In this document: piece after piece, positions 15,707 to 22,776 of the stretch
Layout: every line of letters begins with the position of its first letter
Numbering within the stretch: position 1 is the first letter of the stretch
Virus record (IMG/VR): IMGVR_UViG_3300025636_000018
Coordinates: 1-30,225 of that record
Length of the DNA stretch: 30,225 bases
Origin: a virus
Reading direction: 5' to 3' (one strand)
The notes under the pieces: model-generated
Told to the model about the DNA's origin: nothing
The model's database searches: none
Seen by the model: the letters and a program-made list of their open reading frames with translations, nothing else
Translations under genes and position numbers: made by a program

Positions 15707-16567
15707 ATGACAGAAAAGGAAACAACAGACAGAATGTTAATGGAGCTAATCAAGGAAGAGTGCGAGGTCAATACGACAGAAGTTCTTGACTATCCTCCAA
15801 CTGCTTTGAGTTTAGGAAATAAAACAATCCAGACAAAATCTGGAGAGATAACTTTTCCAGTTCCAATCGGAACGTATGGAAACTTCTCATTTGTTCAAGC
15901 TCCTCCAAAGACAAAAAAGACATTCTTTATTACTCTACTTGCTTCGGTATATTTAAGTGGAGGTAATAATTTTGGAGGAAAGATTTTAGGACACAGAGAG
16001 GGGAAGTGCTTGATTCATTTCGATACAGAACAAGGTCACTGGCACTCACAACGAGTATTTAAAAGAGTGCTTGATATGGCTAACATGAAAAATCCTGGAT
16101 GCTACCAGACTTATGCTTTGAGGACTATTAATTATAAACAAAGAATGGAGTTCATCGAGTTCTGCTTAAAGGAAAATGGAGATAAGAATGGAGTTGTTAT
16201 AATTGATGGGATTGCAGATTTAGTAAGTGATGTAAATAATCTTGAGGAAAGCAATCTATGTGTGCAGAAAATAATGGAGTGGAGTGCAAAGTTTAACTGT
16301 CATATTATTACAGTGATACATTCCAATTATGGAAGCGACAAACCGACTGGACATCTTGGATCATTCCTTGAGAAAAAAACGGAGAGTCAAATCCAGCTCG
16401 AAGCAAATACAGTAAACAAAGATTGGATAACAGTGAGCTGTAAACGCTCAAGGGGATACGCTTTTGAAACATTCAGCTTTAGCATAAATGAATACGGATT
16501 ACCTTTTGTTGTTGGAGAGATATATGACCCACTGGAATATTATGTGCCAAAAAAATTAGATGTATGA
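15707..16567 (+). CDS. RecA/Sak4-like ATPase with atypical Walker A
   Basis: The 286-aa protein is an AAA/RecA-fold ATPase of the kind seen in phage recombination or as hexameric helicase (Sak4 or RepA type). The expected P-loop place reads VQAPPKTKKTFFITLLAS (64-81): the first Gly is replaced by Ala and the GK pair by KK, while KT remains. Walker B is clear (GVVIIDGIADLV, 162-173), and a further Asp/Glu (HFDTEQGHW, 104-112) and HIITVIHSNYG (sensor-like) are in order. The KxKKTFF variant is common in flavobacterial phages. A nine-codon ORF (15681-15710) overlaps its start. Confidence 0.75.
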   Translation: MTEKETTDRMLMELIKEECEVNTTEVLDYPPTALSLGNKTIQTKSGEITFPVPIGTYGNFSFVQAPPKTKKTFFITLLASVYLSGGNNFGGKILGHREGKCLIHFDTEQGHWHSQRVFKRVLDMANMKNPGCYQTYALRTINYKQRMEFIEFCLKENGDKNGVVIIDGIADLVSDVNNLEESNLCVQKIMEWSAKFNCHIITVIHSNYGSDKPTGHLGSFLEKKTESQIQLEANTVNKDWITVSCKRSRGYAFETFSFSINEYGLPFVVGEIYDPLEYYVPKKLDV

Positions 16568-16716
16568 AGCCATTTTATTACATAAATGAAAAAGAGGAAG
16601 AAGAGATTGATTTAATAGATTTATTTGAATATGCTTTTGACTATAAAGTTAATCATAAAAATTTAAAAAAAGGTCTTGACATAATTAAGAAGCATGTTAA
16701 TATAACAGAAAAATGA
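16564..16716 (+). CDS. Small acidic hypothetical protein (50 aa)
   Basis: It overlaps the ATPase gene and the PP-loop gene by ATGA junctions at each end. The N-terminal half is highly acidic (MKPFYYINEKEEEEIDLIDL), the rest Lys-rich (NHKNLKKGLDIIKKHVNITE). It shows no known motif. Confidence 0.55.
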   Translation: MKPFYYINEKEEEEIDLIDLFEYAFDYKVNHKNLKKGLDIIKKHVNITEK

Positions 16717-17546
16717 TAACAGTTAATAGTTTAAGCGGAGGGAAAACTTCCAGTTATATTGCTGCTAATTATAAAGCAGATTACAATGTTTTTGCTCTTG
16801 TAAGAACAAGTGATAAAAATTGCATGTTTCCAGATAAAAAAATCAGACAAGAAGTAAGCGACAAACTTGGGGTTGAATTTATTGGAACTTTGGAAGATGA
16901 TACAATAATATACACAATGATTGATCTTGAGCAGTATATAGGACAAGAAATATCTTGGGTAACTGGAAAGACTTTTGATGAGGTTATCATAAGAGGAGAT
17001 AAATATTTACCTAATGTTACTCAAAGATTCTGCACTCAAGATATGAAGTTAAAACCAATCTTCGACTGGTGGGATAAAAATTTTACTGATCCAGTTGAGA
17101 TGCGTATTGGATTTAGAGCTAATGAAACAAGAAGAGCAAAAAACATGATTGAGAAATCTGATAAAAATGGAAACTTATCTTTTAAAAAAATAGTTGGTAA
17201 AAGAGGAACAAGAAATAAGTGGGCGGACATATCTTGGCAAAAGCCAGTCTTTCCTTTAATAGATGACAATATTTATAAAGATTCAATTGAAAAGTACTGG
17301 AAAGATAAACCAGTTAGATTTGCATATATGAACAACTGTATTGGATGCTTTCACAGGAATCCAGTGCTGTTAAAATTAATGAGTGATAAACATCCAGAGA
17401 AATTTCAATGGTTTATAAATCAAGAAAACGAAAAGCGAACTTTTAAGAATGGAATGAAATACATTGATATTAAAAACAGTTTAAAACAAACAGAGCTCTT
17501 TGAAGATGACTTCAATGATTGTGACTCTGGATATTGTGGACTATAA
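16713..17546 (+). CDS. PP-loop ATPase / PAPS reductase-like protein
   Basis: The 277-aa protein opens with a PP-loop, SLSGGKTSSYIAANY (6-20), the SGGxxS nucleotide-binding motif of adenine nucleotide alpha hydrolases such as PAPS reductases and tRNA or DNA thiolation enzymes. Middle motifs include TQRFCTQDMKLKPIFDWW (103-120), which matches the RxCTxxxKxxP of PAPS reductase-like proteins, and MRIGFRANETRRAK. The C-terminal part has a Cys cluster (NNCIGCFHRNP and the final DCDSGYCGL), so an Fe-S or zinc site is possible. The substrate is unknown. Sulfur transfer, DNA or tRNA modification and nucleotide chemistry are all open. Confidence 0.75.
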   Translation: MITVNSLSGGKTSSYIAANYKADYNVFALVRTSDKNCMFPDKKIRQEVSDKLGVEFIGTLEDDTIIYTMIDLEQYIGQEISWVTGKTFDEVIIRGDKYLPNVTQRFCTQDMKLKPIFDWWDKNFTDPVEMRIGFRANETRRAKNMIEKSDKNGNLSFKKIVGKRGTRNKWADISWQKPVFPLIDDNIYKDSIEKYWKDKPVRFAYMNNCIGCFHRNPVLLKLMSDKHPEKFQWFINQENEKRTFKNGMKYIDIKNSLKQTELFEDDFNDCDSGYCGL

Positions 17547-17555
17547 ATTTAAAGT

Positions 17556-18050
17556 ATGAAAAAATCCCTTGTTGAAATAGCTTATAATAAACACCAAGAC
17601 TGGATACGGATTGTAAAGTCTTTTGGATGCAACTCCTCAACAGCAGAGGACATTGTTCAAGAAATGTATATACAGCTCCATCTGGATGTTCAGAAAGGAC
17701 TTGATCTTTGGTATGGAGAGGAAGTTAATACTTATTACTGTTATAAGGTTTTAAGAGGGATTTATTTAAACATATATAAAAAGGAAGCAAAGCAAATAAA
17801 AATGTATCTTGAGGAGTTAAATGAATTTAAACAAGCGGAGGAGCTTGGTATTGATGAGGTTGAGTATGCAAATAAAAAGAAAAAAATTGACAATTTAATG
17901 GACAAAATGTTCTGGTATGACAGAAAAGTCTTTGAGATTTGTGCTTCTGGAAAGAGCGTTGCAGAATTAAGCAGAGATACAAAAATCAGTTATTACTCAC
18001 TTTACAATACATATACTAACGCAAAGAAATTTATAAAAGACCAGCTTTGA
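17556..18050 (+). CDS. Sigma-70-like RNA polymerase factor (phage-encoded)
   Basis: The 164-aa protein has the two-part layout of ECF-like sigma factors. Residues 15-45 (WIRIVKSFGCNSSTAEDIVQ, then EMYIQL) match region 2, where the polymerase-binding helix has the DIVQE pattern. Residues 115-164 (YDRKVFEICASGKSVAELSR, DTKISYYSLYNTYTNAKKFI) look like region 4 helix-turn-helix. The linker is unusually Lys/Glu-rich. It may redirect host polymerase to phage promoters, possibly those with the TTTATATATTAAT motif. A sigma-like DNA-binding protein without polymerase contact is an alternative. It ends in an overlap with the next gene. Confidence 0.65.
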   Translation: MKKSLVEIAYNKHQDWIRIVKSFGCNSSTAEDIVQEMYIQLHLDVQKGLDLWYGEEVNTYYCYKVLRGIYLNIYKKEAKQIKMYLEELNEFKQAEELGIDEVEYANKKKKIDNLMDKMFWYDRKVFEICASGKSVAELSRDTKISYYSLYNTYTNAKKFIKDQL

Positions 18051-18469
18051 TTGAAACGTTTAACAGAGATTTAAAAAGAGGGAAATATCATGAGAATGTT
18101 ATCCTGGAGGTAATTCAAAAGAAATACCCAAGAGCATTCATAAAGGATGGATACTGCAAGGAGTATGATATTTTTATCCCAGAGCTTGAAATCGGAGTAG
18201 AAGTGAAGAGTGATGAAAAAAGTAAATTCACTGGCAACATTGTAATAGAGATTGAATTTAATAACAGACCATCTGCATTAACCACAAGTAAAGCAAAGTA
18301 TTGGGTAATCTTTGATGGATATGCTTATCACTGGTTTTTAATAGATCGAATAAAAGACTGCATAAAAGAGAATCATCTCAACTGGGTGGAGTTTATTGGA
18401 AAAGGAGATACAAAAAGCAAAAAAGCTTATTTGATAAAAAAAGAAATATTATATAAATATAAGTTATGA
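18047..18469 (+). CDS. PD-(D/E)XK endonuclease-like protein
   Basis: The start is TTG at 18047, overlapping the TGA of the sigma-like gene. An in-frame ATG that keeps the motifs is missing. Residues 15-54 contain ENVILEVIQKKYPRAFIKDG, then YDIFIPELEIGVEVKSDEKS. The set of D41, E52 and K54 is a good PD-(D/E)XK active site, with E16 as the N-terminal helix acid. Lysogeny or recombination nucleases would be larger, so I think of a small restriction-like or Holliday/nicking nuclease. It overlaps the methyltransferase-like gene by four bases, an arrangement that resembles a restriction-modification pair. Confidence 0.7.
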   Translation: MIETFNRDLKRGKYHENVILEVIQKKYPRAFIKDGYCKEYDIFIPELEIGVEVKSDEKSKFTGNIVIEIEFNNRPSALTTSKAKYWVIFDGYAYHWFLIDRIKDCIKENHLNWVEFIGKGDTKSKKAYLIKKEILYKYKL

Positions 18470-19119
18470 AAGTACTTGAGTTGTTTGCTGGAAGCAGAAG
18501 CGTAGGGAAAGCAGCAGAATCTTTAGGATACGAAGTTTTCAGCTCTGACATTAATTCTTTTGATGGAATTGATTACGTTGTTGATATTATGGAGTTTGAT
18601 GTTAGCAAAGTTCCTTTTAAACCAGATATTATCTGGGCATCTCCTCCATGCACTTACTTTTCTGTTGCCAGCATTGGAAGACATTGGAATAAAGACCATA
18701 CTCCAAAGTCAGAAAATGCACTTGTTGGTGTTGCTATTGTCCAGAAAACTCTGGAGATTATAAGAGCTTTAAATCCAGAAAAGTTCTACATTGAGAATCC
18801 AAGAGGAAAGTTGCGAAAACTTCCAGTTGTTAGCGGACTCCCAAGAGCAACAGTTTGGTATTGCAAGTATGGAGATACAAGAGCAAAACCGACAGATATA
18901 TGGTCAAATAATATAAGGAGCTTGTTAAATCCAAACGGATGGATGCCAAGAAAACAGTGCTTTAATGGTAATCCTCACTGCCATCATGATAGGCAACCGA
19001 GAGGGTATCATGCAAAAAAAGCTCTTGGTGTTTTAGACAAAGGAACTCAAGGACTTAAAGGGAATTACAACAGAAGTAAAATCCCAGAACAATTATGTTT
19101 AGAAATTTTAAAAAGCTAA
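18466..19119 (+). CDS. C5-methyltransferase-like protein
   Basis: The 217-aa protein has a SAM-binding motif LELFAGSRSVGKAAESLGY (4-22), an acidic second motif (FSSDIN, 25-30) and the catalytic PC motif WASPPCTYFSV (57-67) with C62 as nucleophile, all typical of DNA cytosine-5 methylases. The usual ENV motif VI reads YIENPRGKL (108-116), which is a known variant group in phages. It lacks the large target recognition domain, so it is short. The C-terminal third has Cys/His (CFNGNPHCHHDR). Methylation of its own DNA against host restriction is the likely role. It overlaps the PD-(D/E)XK gene. Confidence 0.7.
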   Translation: MKVLELFAGSRSVGKAAESLGYEVFSSDINSFDGIDYVVDIMEFDVSKVPFKPDIIWASPPCTYFSVASIGRHWNKDHTPKSENALVGVAIVQKTLEIIRALNPEKFYIENPRGKLRKLPVVSGLPRATVWYCKYGDTRAKPTDIWSNNIRSLLNPNGWMPRKQCFNGNPHCHHDRQPRGYHAKKALGVLDKGTQGLKGNYNRSKIPEQLCLEILKS

Positions 19120-19122
19120 AAA

Positions 19123-19275
19123 ATGAGGTTAGGAGATTTAATGTATTACTTTACATATTACACTGGTATTCACTGGATAGTAAAAAAGATTAGCAAAGCA
19201 GTTGGAAAAGACTGTGGATGTGATAAGAGAAGAGAAGAGTGGAATGATATTGATTTAGATTTATGGAACAAGTAG
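19123..19275 (+). CDS. Small CGCD-motif protein (50 aa)
   Basis: The gene starts three bases after the methyltransferase stop and overlaps the next by 13 bases. It carries GIHWIVKKISKAVGKDCGCD, then KRREEWNDIDLDL. A basic helix ahead of a GKDCGCxxR motif is something I have seen on short proteins of Bacteroidota phages. The two Cys may bind metal with partners from the next protein, which also has CGC. Unknown function. Confidence 0.6.
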   Translation: MRLGDLMYYFTYYTGIHWIVKKISKAVGKDCGCDKRREEWNDIDLDLWNK

Positions 19276-19457
19276 ATAAACAAAAATGGCTTGAAGTAAG
19301 CCAGGAGATAAAAGGCAAAATAAAAGAAGATCAATTCAAGCTTCTTTGTCAGCTTCATTCAAAGTATTTTAACCACCAATACTTTGAGCCATGCGGATGT
19401 AAGCCAAAAAGAATAGTGCAGTGGATTGAAGAACTTAATAAATTAAGCAATGAGTAG
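19263..19457 (+). CDS. Small CGC-motif protein (64 aa)
   Basis: A helical protein with MEQVDKQKWLEVSQEIKGKI, then QFKLLCQLHSKYFNHQYFEP, and CGCKPKRIVQWIEELNKL. Its CGCK motif pairs with the CGCD motif of the gene before it, overlapping by 13 bases. The two could be partners, which is my inference. It overlaps the next gene by eight bases. Confidence 0.6.
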   Translation: MEQVDKQKWLEVSQEIKGKIKEDQFKLLCQLHSKYFNHQYFEPCGCKPKRIVQWIEELNKLSNE

Positions 19458-19860
19458 AAGCGTAGAAGATTGGGAAAGAGCTGTAATAATGCTTTTGAAT
19501 GCAGATGGATGGGAGCTTACTCACAGAGGAGATGGGTATGACTATGATGCAGAGGGTAAATCACCTAAAGGAGTTGAGGTTGTTATGACAATGAATTTCA
19601 GAAAAGCTTACTATCTCCAGAAAATGATTGAAAAGGATAGGTATGATAAACTCCTGGCAACTGGAAAGATTGCTCTTTATTTTGTTAATGATCCTAAAGG
19701 CAACTATTTATTTTGGTTGAATGAATTGAAAGAGCTCCAGCAGAAAGATTTTTACTGTCCAGATTCATCTCTTTGGACTAAAAAGAAAGTGCTAAAACCT
19801 TGTTATTTAATGGATGAAAAGGATGCTTCAATAATTAATATAAACGAGGTAGAAAAATAA
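19450..19860 (+). CDS. Hypothetical protein, possibly a degenerate PD-(D/E)XK nuclease
   Basis: The 136-aa protein begins MSRSVEDWERAVIMLLNADG and has YDYDAEGKSPKGVEVVMTMN, FRKAYYLQKMIEKDRYDKLL, YFVNDPKGNYLFWLNELKEL and a DFYCPDSSLWTKKKVLKPCY end. I recall phage relatives with a YDAxGxTPKGKxxxIExKFR core, a PD-(D/E)XK pattern. Here the E-x-K would read T-x-N, so activity may be lost. This is from memory and uncertain. It ends 36 bases before a clear promoter. Confidence 0.5.
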   Translation: MSRSVEDWERAVIMLLNADGWELTHRGDGYDYDAEGKSPKGVEVVMTMNFRKAYYLQKMIEKDRYDKLLATGKIALYFVNDPKGNYLFWLNELKELQQKDFYCPDSSLWTKKKVLKPCYLMDEKDASIININEVEK

Positions 19861-19871
19861 TTTAAAAAAAG

Positions 19872-19903
19872 TTTGTATAAACTTATTATAAAACATACCT
19901 TTG
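19872..19903 (+). promoter_or_regulatory. Bacteroidota-type promoter before 19932 operon
   Basis: TTTG (19872-19875), 20 bases, then TACCTTTG (19896-19903). It is the best spaced of the three promoters and drives the last early operon. Confidence 0.7.
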
Positions 19904-19931
19904 GACTATTAATAACAAAAAGCAGATAATT

Positions 19932-20063
19932 ATGATAAGCATTAATAAATTAAAAAACCAGTTAGCCGACAAGCTTTTCGGAGAAGATTATTACAACGAC
20001 TGTTCAGAGTTTGAGCAGTATATTATTAGAGAAGAGTTAAACAAATTATTTCAAAAAGCATAA
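19932..20063 (+). CDS. Small hypothetical early protein (43 aa)
   Basis: This is the first gene after a strong promoter. MISINKLKNQLADKLFGEDY then YNDCSEFEQYIIREELNKLF is helical and amphipathic. Its QLADK stretch shares an 11-base direct repeat (TTAGCCGACAA) with the WLADK stretch at 20880. I know no family. Confidence 0.55.
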   Translation: MISINKLKNQLADKLFGEDYYNDCSEFEQYIIREELNKLFQKA

Positions 20064-20064
20064 C

Positions 20065-20436
20065 ATGAAAACAATACAAAGAGAAGTTCTTGAATTTATT
20101 TACGAAGAGTTAGACCTTGCAATCAACAGAGATGAGGTAAGAGAGCTAACTGAAAAATTAACAGACATTGAGCCAGATTTCTACATTGAGATTGATGGAG
20201 AGGAATACAGATTCATTCACGATGATGACATCTGGGATATTTATGTTGAAACAATCAGAGAGATAACGGAGGATTGCTATGATGTTAAAGCACCAGACTG
20301 GTTAGCTATTGACTGGGAACAAACAGCAGAGAACTGCTCTGTTGATGGATATGGACATACTTTCGCTTCTTATGATGGAGAAGAGCTTGAATGTAATTTT
20401 GATGGAGCTAATTATTATATTTTTAGAATTAATTAA
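20065..20436 (+). CDS. Acidic hypothetical protein (123 aa)
   Basis: It is very acidic, with about one Asp or Glu in four residues: EPDFYIEIDGEEYRFIHDDD, IREITEDCYDVKAPDWLAID, WEQTAENCSVDGYGHTFASY and DGEELECNFDGANYYIFRIN. The WxxTAENCxxDGYGHxFxSYDG core recurs in marine phages as I remember. The composition would suit a DNA mimic such as an antirestriction protein, but that is speculation. It starts one base after the preceding stop. Confidence 0.6.
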   Translation: MKTIQREVLEFIYEELDLAINRDEVRELTEKLTDIEPDFYIEIDGEEYRFIHDDDIWDIYVETIREITEDCYDVKAPDWLAIDWEQTAENCSVDGYGHTFASYDGEELECNFDGANYYIFRIN

Positions 20437-20437
20437 G

Positions 20438-20656
20438 ATGGAGGAGATATACGTAGAAAAAACAGTTGCTCTCTGGGGTGGAAACAATGGAGAGGTAAAC
20501 ATGGAGCTGGAGGATGGAAGAGTTATTACTTTTCATGCTTACGAGCTTTTCAGAGATCTTCCATCAATTGTTGAGATAACTTTTAATGAAGTGCAAAAAG
20601 AAAAATTAAACATGCAAGAGAAATACCAGAAACTTGCTAAATTTATAACAAAATGA
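20438..20656 (+). CDS. Hypothetical protein (72 aa)
   Basis: The ATG at 20438 is chosen because a longer reading from 20309 would overlap the previous gene for 128 bases. The product MEEIYVEKTVALWGGNNGEV then NMELEDGRVITFHAYELFRD is a small beta-rich domain followed by a Lys/Glu helix. It overlaps the next gene by four bases. Confidence 0.55.
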   Translation: MEEIYVEKTVALWGGNNGEVNMELEDGRVITFHAYELFRDLPSIVEITFNEVQKEKLNMQEKYQKLAKFITK

Positions 20657-20838
20657 AAAAAACAAAAACAGGATTACATATCCAAACAAGAAAGAACAGA
20701 ATTGAAGTATATACTGAAAAGGAGTTAAAGGAAAAGGAAGAGCAAAGAAAATTAGCCAGACAGTTTATTATCAATGCTGCTATTATTACATTTGCTTCAT
20801 TAACCTTTTTAATTGGTTTTATTTTAGGTAAAGCATAA
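20653..20838 (+). CDS. Small tail-anchored membrane protein (61 aa)
   Basis: The first 36 residues are charged (MKKTKTGLHIQTRKNRIEVY, TEKELKEKEEQRKLA). A single membrane segment closes the protein (FIINAAIITFASLTFLIGFI, 38-57) and only LGKA remains. The C-terminal helix suggests a tail-anchored inner membrane protein with a cytoplasmic head. In an early operon this could be a superinfection exclusion or host takeover factor, but evidence is lacking. Confidence 0.6.
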   Translation: MKKTKTGLHIQTRKNRIEVYTEKELKEKEEQRKLARQFIINAAIITFASLTFLIGFILGKA

Positions 20839-21218
20839 TGAATTTATTACAGAATCAATCTTACAACCTCTGGTTTAATTGGTTAGCCGACAAAATAATG
20901 GAGTGGAAAGATGCAAAGCCACTTAATAAAGATTTAAGGAATTGTGTCAAAGCAATGAATGAGGTCGGAATGTTTACCAATACATTAAGGACAGAGCTGG
21001 AGATAATGACAAAGAGATACAATCTAATGAGGTCACAGAAAAATGATGAGATTCAAAACCTTAAAGATCATATTGAAAACTTAACTAATGAATTAAAAAA
21101 ATACGACATGCACTATACTGACATGCCAGAAGAAACAACTTATTGTAGAACTTGCGACAAGGAAACCGATGGGGATACTTATTGCTCAAAAAACTGTTAC
21201 GATTATGACACAGAATAA
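20838..21218 (+). CDS. Coiled-coil protein with C-terminal zinc ribbon-like Cys pairs
   Basis: A Trp-rich N-terminus (LWFNWLADKIMEWKDAKPLN) is followed by a coiled coil (about 45-88: RTELEIMTKRYNLMRSQKND, EIQNLKDHIENLTNELKKY) and a zinc ribbon-like end: CRTC (103-106) and CSKNC (116-120). It may bind nucleic acid or another phage protein. The start codon is the A of the previous TAA. It overlaps the nuclease gene by 14 bases. Confidence 0.6.
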   Translation: MNLLQNQSYNLWFNWLADKIMEWKDAKPLNKDLRNCVKAMNEVGMFTNTLRTELEIMTKRYNLMRSQKNDEIQNLKDHIENLTNELKKYDMHYTDMPEETTYCRTCDKETDGDTYCSKNCYDYDTE

Positions 21219-21987
21219 AATTACGCTTCTGGATGGGAAGCAATACGACAGAGCCGATTTGCTCAAAAAAATGGATGATGATACTTTCTATTATGGAGAG
21301 CTCAACAAATTAGCTTTGAGTAGCAGTAGCTTGAAGCAGATTCTTGCAAGTCCAAAGACTTACAAATATTCACTTGAATATGGAAGTGGAGAATCACAAG
21401 CACTCAGAGATGGATGGTTATTTCACACCGCTATATTAGAGCCAGAGGTTTTCGCAGCACAGACTTTTATTGATGTGCAAAGCAAGAATACAAAGAAATT
21501 CAAAGAAGCAAAGCTGGAGCTTGGAAGAGTATTCACTGCAAAAGAGAGAAGTGATGCAGAGCGTTTAGTGGATGCTTTCTTTAAGAATGAACATGCAAAG
21601 GAACTGATCACAAAAGCAGAGTTTGAAGTTCCTGGAATTGATAACATTAAAGGACTACCATTTCGAGGTAAAGCAGATGTTCTTGCAGACAACAGAATTG
21701 TAGATTTGAAGACATCTTCCTCAAGCGTTAAGGACTTTCACTATTCAGCACAAAAATATTCTTATGATGTGCAGTGCTTTCTCTATTGCAATTTATTTAA
21801 TAAGAAGCATGAAGATTTTTATTTCTTAGTGCTCGACAAAGGAAGTCTTGACATCGGTATCTTCAACTGCTCTGAAAACTTTTACCACAGAGGAGAGGAG
21901 AAAGTAGAGAAAGCTCTCAAGCTATATGAAAAGTTTTTCATTGATGGAGCTGACATTGATAACTATTGCTTAACTGGACAATTATAA
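21205..21987 (+). CDS. RecE/Cas4-like PD-(D/E)XK exonuclease (DUF3799 type)
   Basis: I chose ATG 21205; an earlier ATG at 21169 overlaps the previous gene by 50 bases. The 260-aa protein carries the exonuclease VIII set: LSSSSLKQILASPKTYKYSL (38-57), GWLFHTAILEPE (70-81, H74), FRGKADVLAD (153-162, D158), IVDLKTSSSS (165-174, D167 and K169) and YSYDVQCFLY. This is the RecE-like nuclease domain that resects double-strand ends for annealing recombination. Partners would be the SSB-like, Sak4-like and NinG proteins. Self-contained length near 260 aa matches the family in phages. Confidence 0.8.
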   Translation: MTQNKITLLDGKQYDRADLLKKMDDDTFYYGELNKLALSSSSLKQILASPKTYKYSLEYGSGESQALRDGWLFHTAILEPEVFAAQTFIDVQSKNTKKFKEAKLELGRVFTAKERSDAERLVDAFFKNEHAKELITKAEFEVPGIDNIKGLPFRGKADVLADNRIVDLKTSSSSVKDFHYSAQKYSYDVQCFLYCNLFNKKHEDFYFLVLDKGSLDIGIFNCSENFYHRGEEKVEKALKLYEKFFIDGADIDNYCLTGQL

Positions 21988-22011
21988 AACAATTATAAAT
22001 AAATAAATAAC

Positions 22012-22776
22012 ATGAAAACAACAGAGATTAAAAGAGGAGAATTTCAACCTTATTACAACATCAAGAACTTAAAGATGGCAGAAGTCAATCGAGATGTATT
22101 TTTAAAACATTCACAAAACTTCAAGGATAAATTGAATGAGTTTGGATGGATGATGCCAATTGTAGTTTCAAAAGATGGAGATATTATTGAGGGACATCAC
22201 AGAGTGGTATCTGCTAAATTATTAAAGCAGAGAACAGTTCCAGCTTATATCGTGGACTGGGTAGATACTCAAGACCAGAAGCAACATCTTAATGCAATCA
22301 TAAACCTAAACAATGGAAACAAAGCTTGGACAACTTTAGATTATTTAAAAGCTTTTGCTAAAGAGAATAAGGATTACAAAACAGCTTATACTAATTATAT
22401 TAAAAATTCTAACAACATATCTGCTGGAAATATTGTGCACCTTTTCTTTGGATCAAATCCTGGAGGATTTAAAAAAGGAGAGTGCAAAATAAAAGACTTA
22501 AAGTTTTCTTTATATCTTTTAAGAAAAATATCTAATTTAGTAAGCAAATATGGAAAGAGAAACATTCAAGCTTATGGAGTTAGAGAGATGATAAAAATAG
22601 GATACATCAGTGCTTTTAATGACTACGAAGCAATGGACTTCCTATTCAAAGAATATGGAAAGTTGGCAAAAATAGAACATCCAGCAGCAACATCAATTTT
22701 AAGATTCAAGCCATTGATGGAAGCAACGCTACTGGAATTTAATAAATTAAGAAAAACAGTAAAAAATGAAATTTGA
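22012..22776 (+). CDS. ParB-like protein 1
   Basis: The 254-aa protein has a ParB/sulfiredoxin-type N-terminal domain: HSQNFKDKLNEFGWMMPIVV (33-52), then SKDGDIIEGHHRVVSAKLL with the conserved GHHRVxSA (61-68). ParB domains are CTPases or nucleases, or act as adaptors of modification enzymes. The C-terminal part is helical and Lys-rich, with SAGNIVHLFFGSNPGG and no clear homology for me. It is one of two ParB-like genes in this window. An AT-rich spacer of 24 bases precedes it. Confidence 0.7.
   Translation: MKTTEIKRGEFQPYYNIKNLKMAEVNRDVFLKHSQNFKDKLNEFGWMMPIVVSKDGDIIEGHHRVVSAKLLKQRTVPAYIVDWVDTQDQKQHLNAIINLNNGNKAWTTLDYLKAFAKENKDYKTAYTNYIKNSNNISAGNIVHLFFGSNPGGFKKGECKIKDLKFSLYLLRKISNLVSKYGKRNIQAYGVREMIKIGYISAFNDYEAMDFLFKEYGKLAKIEHPAATSILRFKPLMEATLLEFNKLRKTVKNEI

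Noticed and set aside
15681-15710. Nine-codon leader ORF before the ATPase gene
   Set aside because: It ends in an ATGA overlap with the ATPase start, but nine codons without other signs are likely chance.
20309-20437. Longer N-terminus for the 72-aa gene
   Set aside because: It would overlap the previous gene for 128 bases and the residues (Leu/Met-rich) look like an off-frame reading.
19960-20892. 11-base direct repeat TTAGCCGACAA
   Set aside because: Both copies encode a similar LADK stretch; two short copies 900 bases apart in coding DNA do not support a repeat element.
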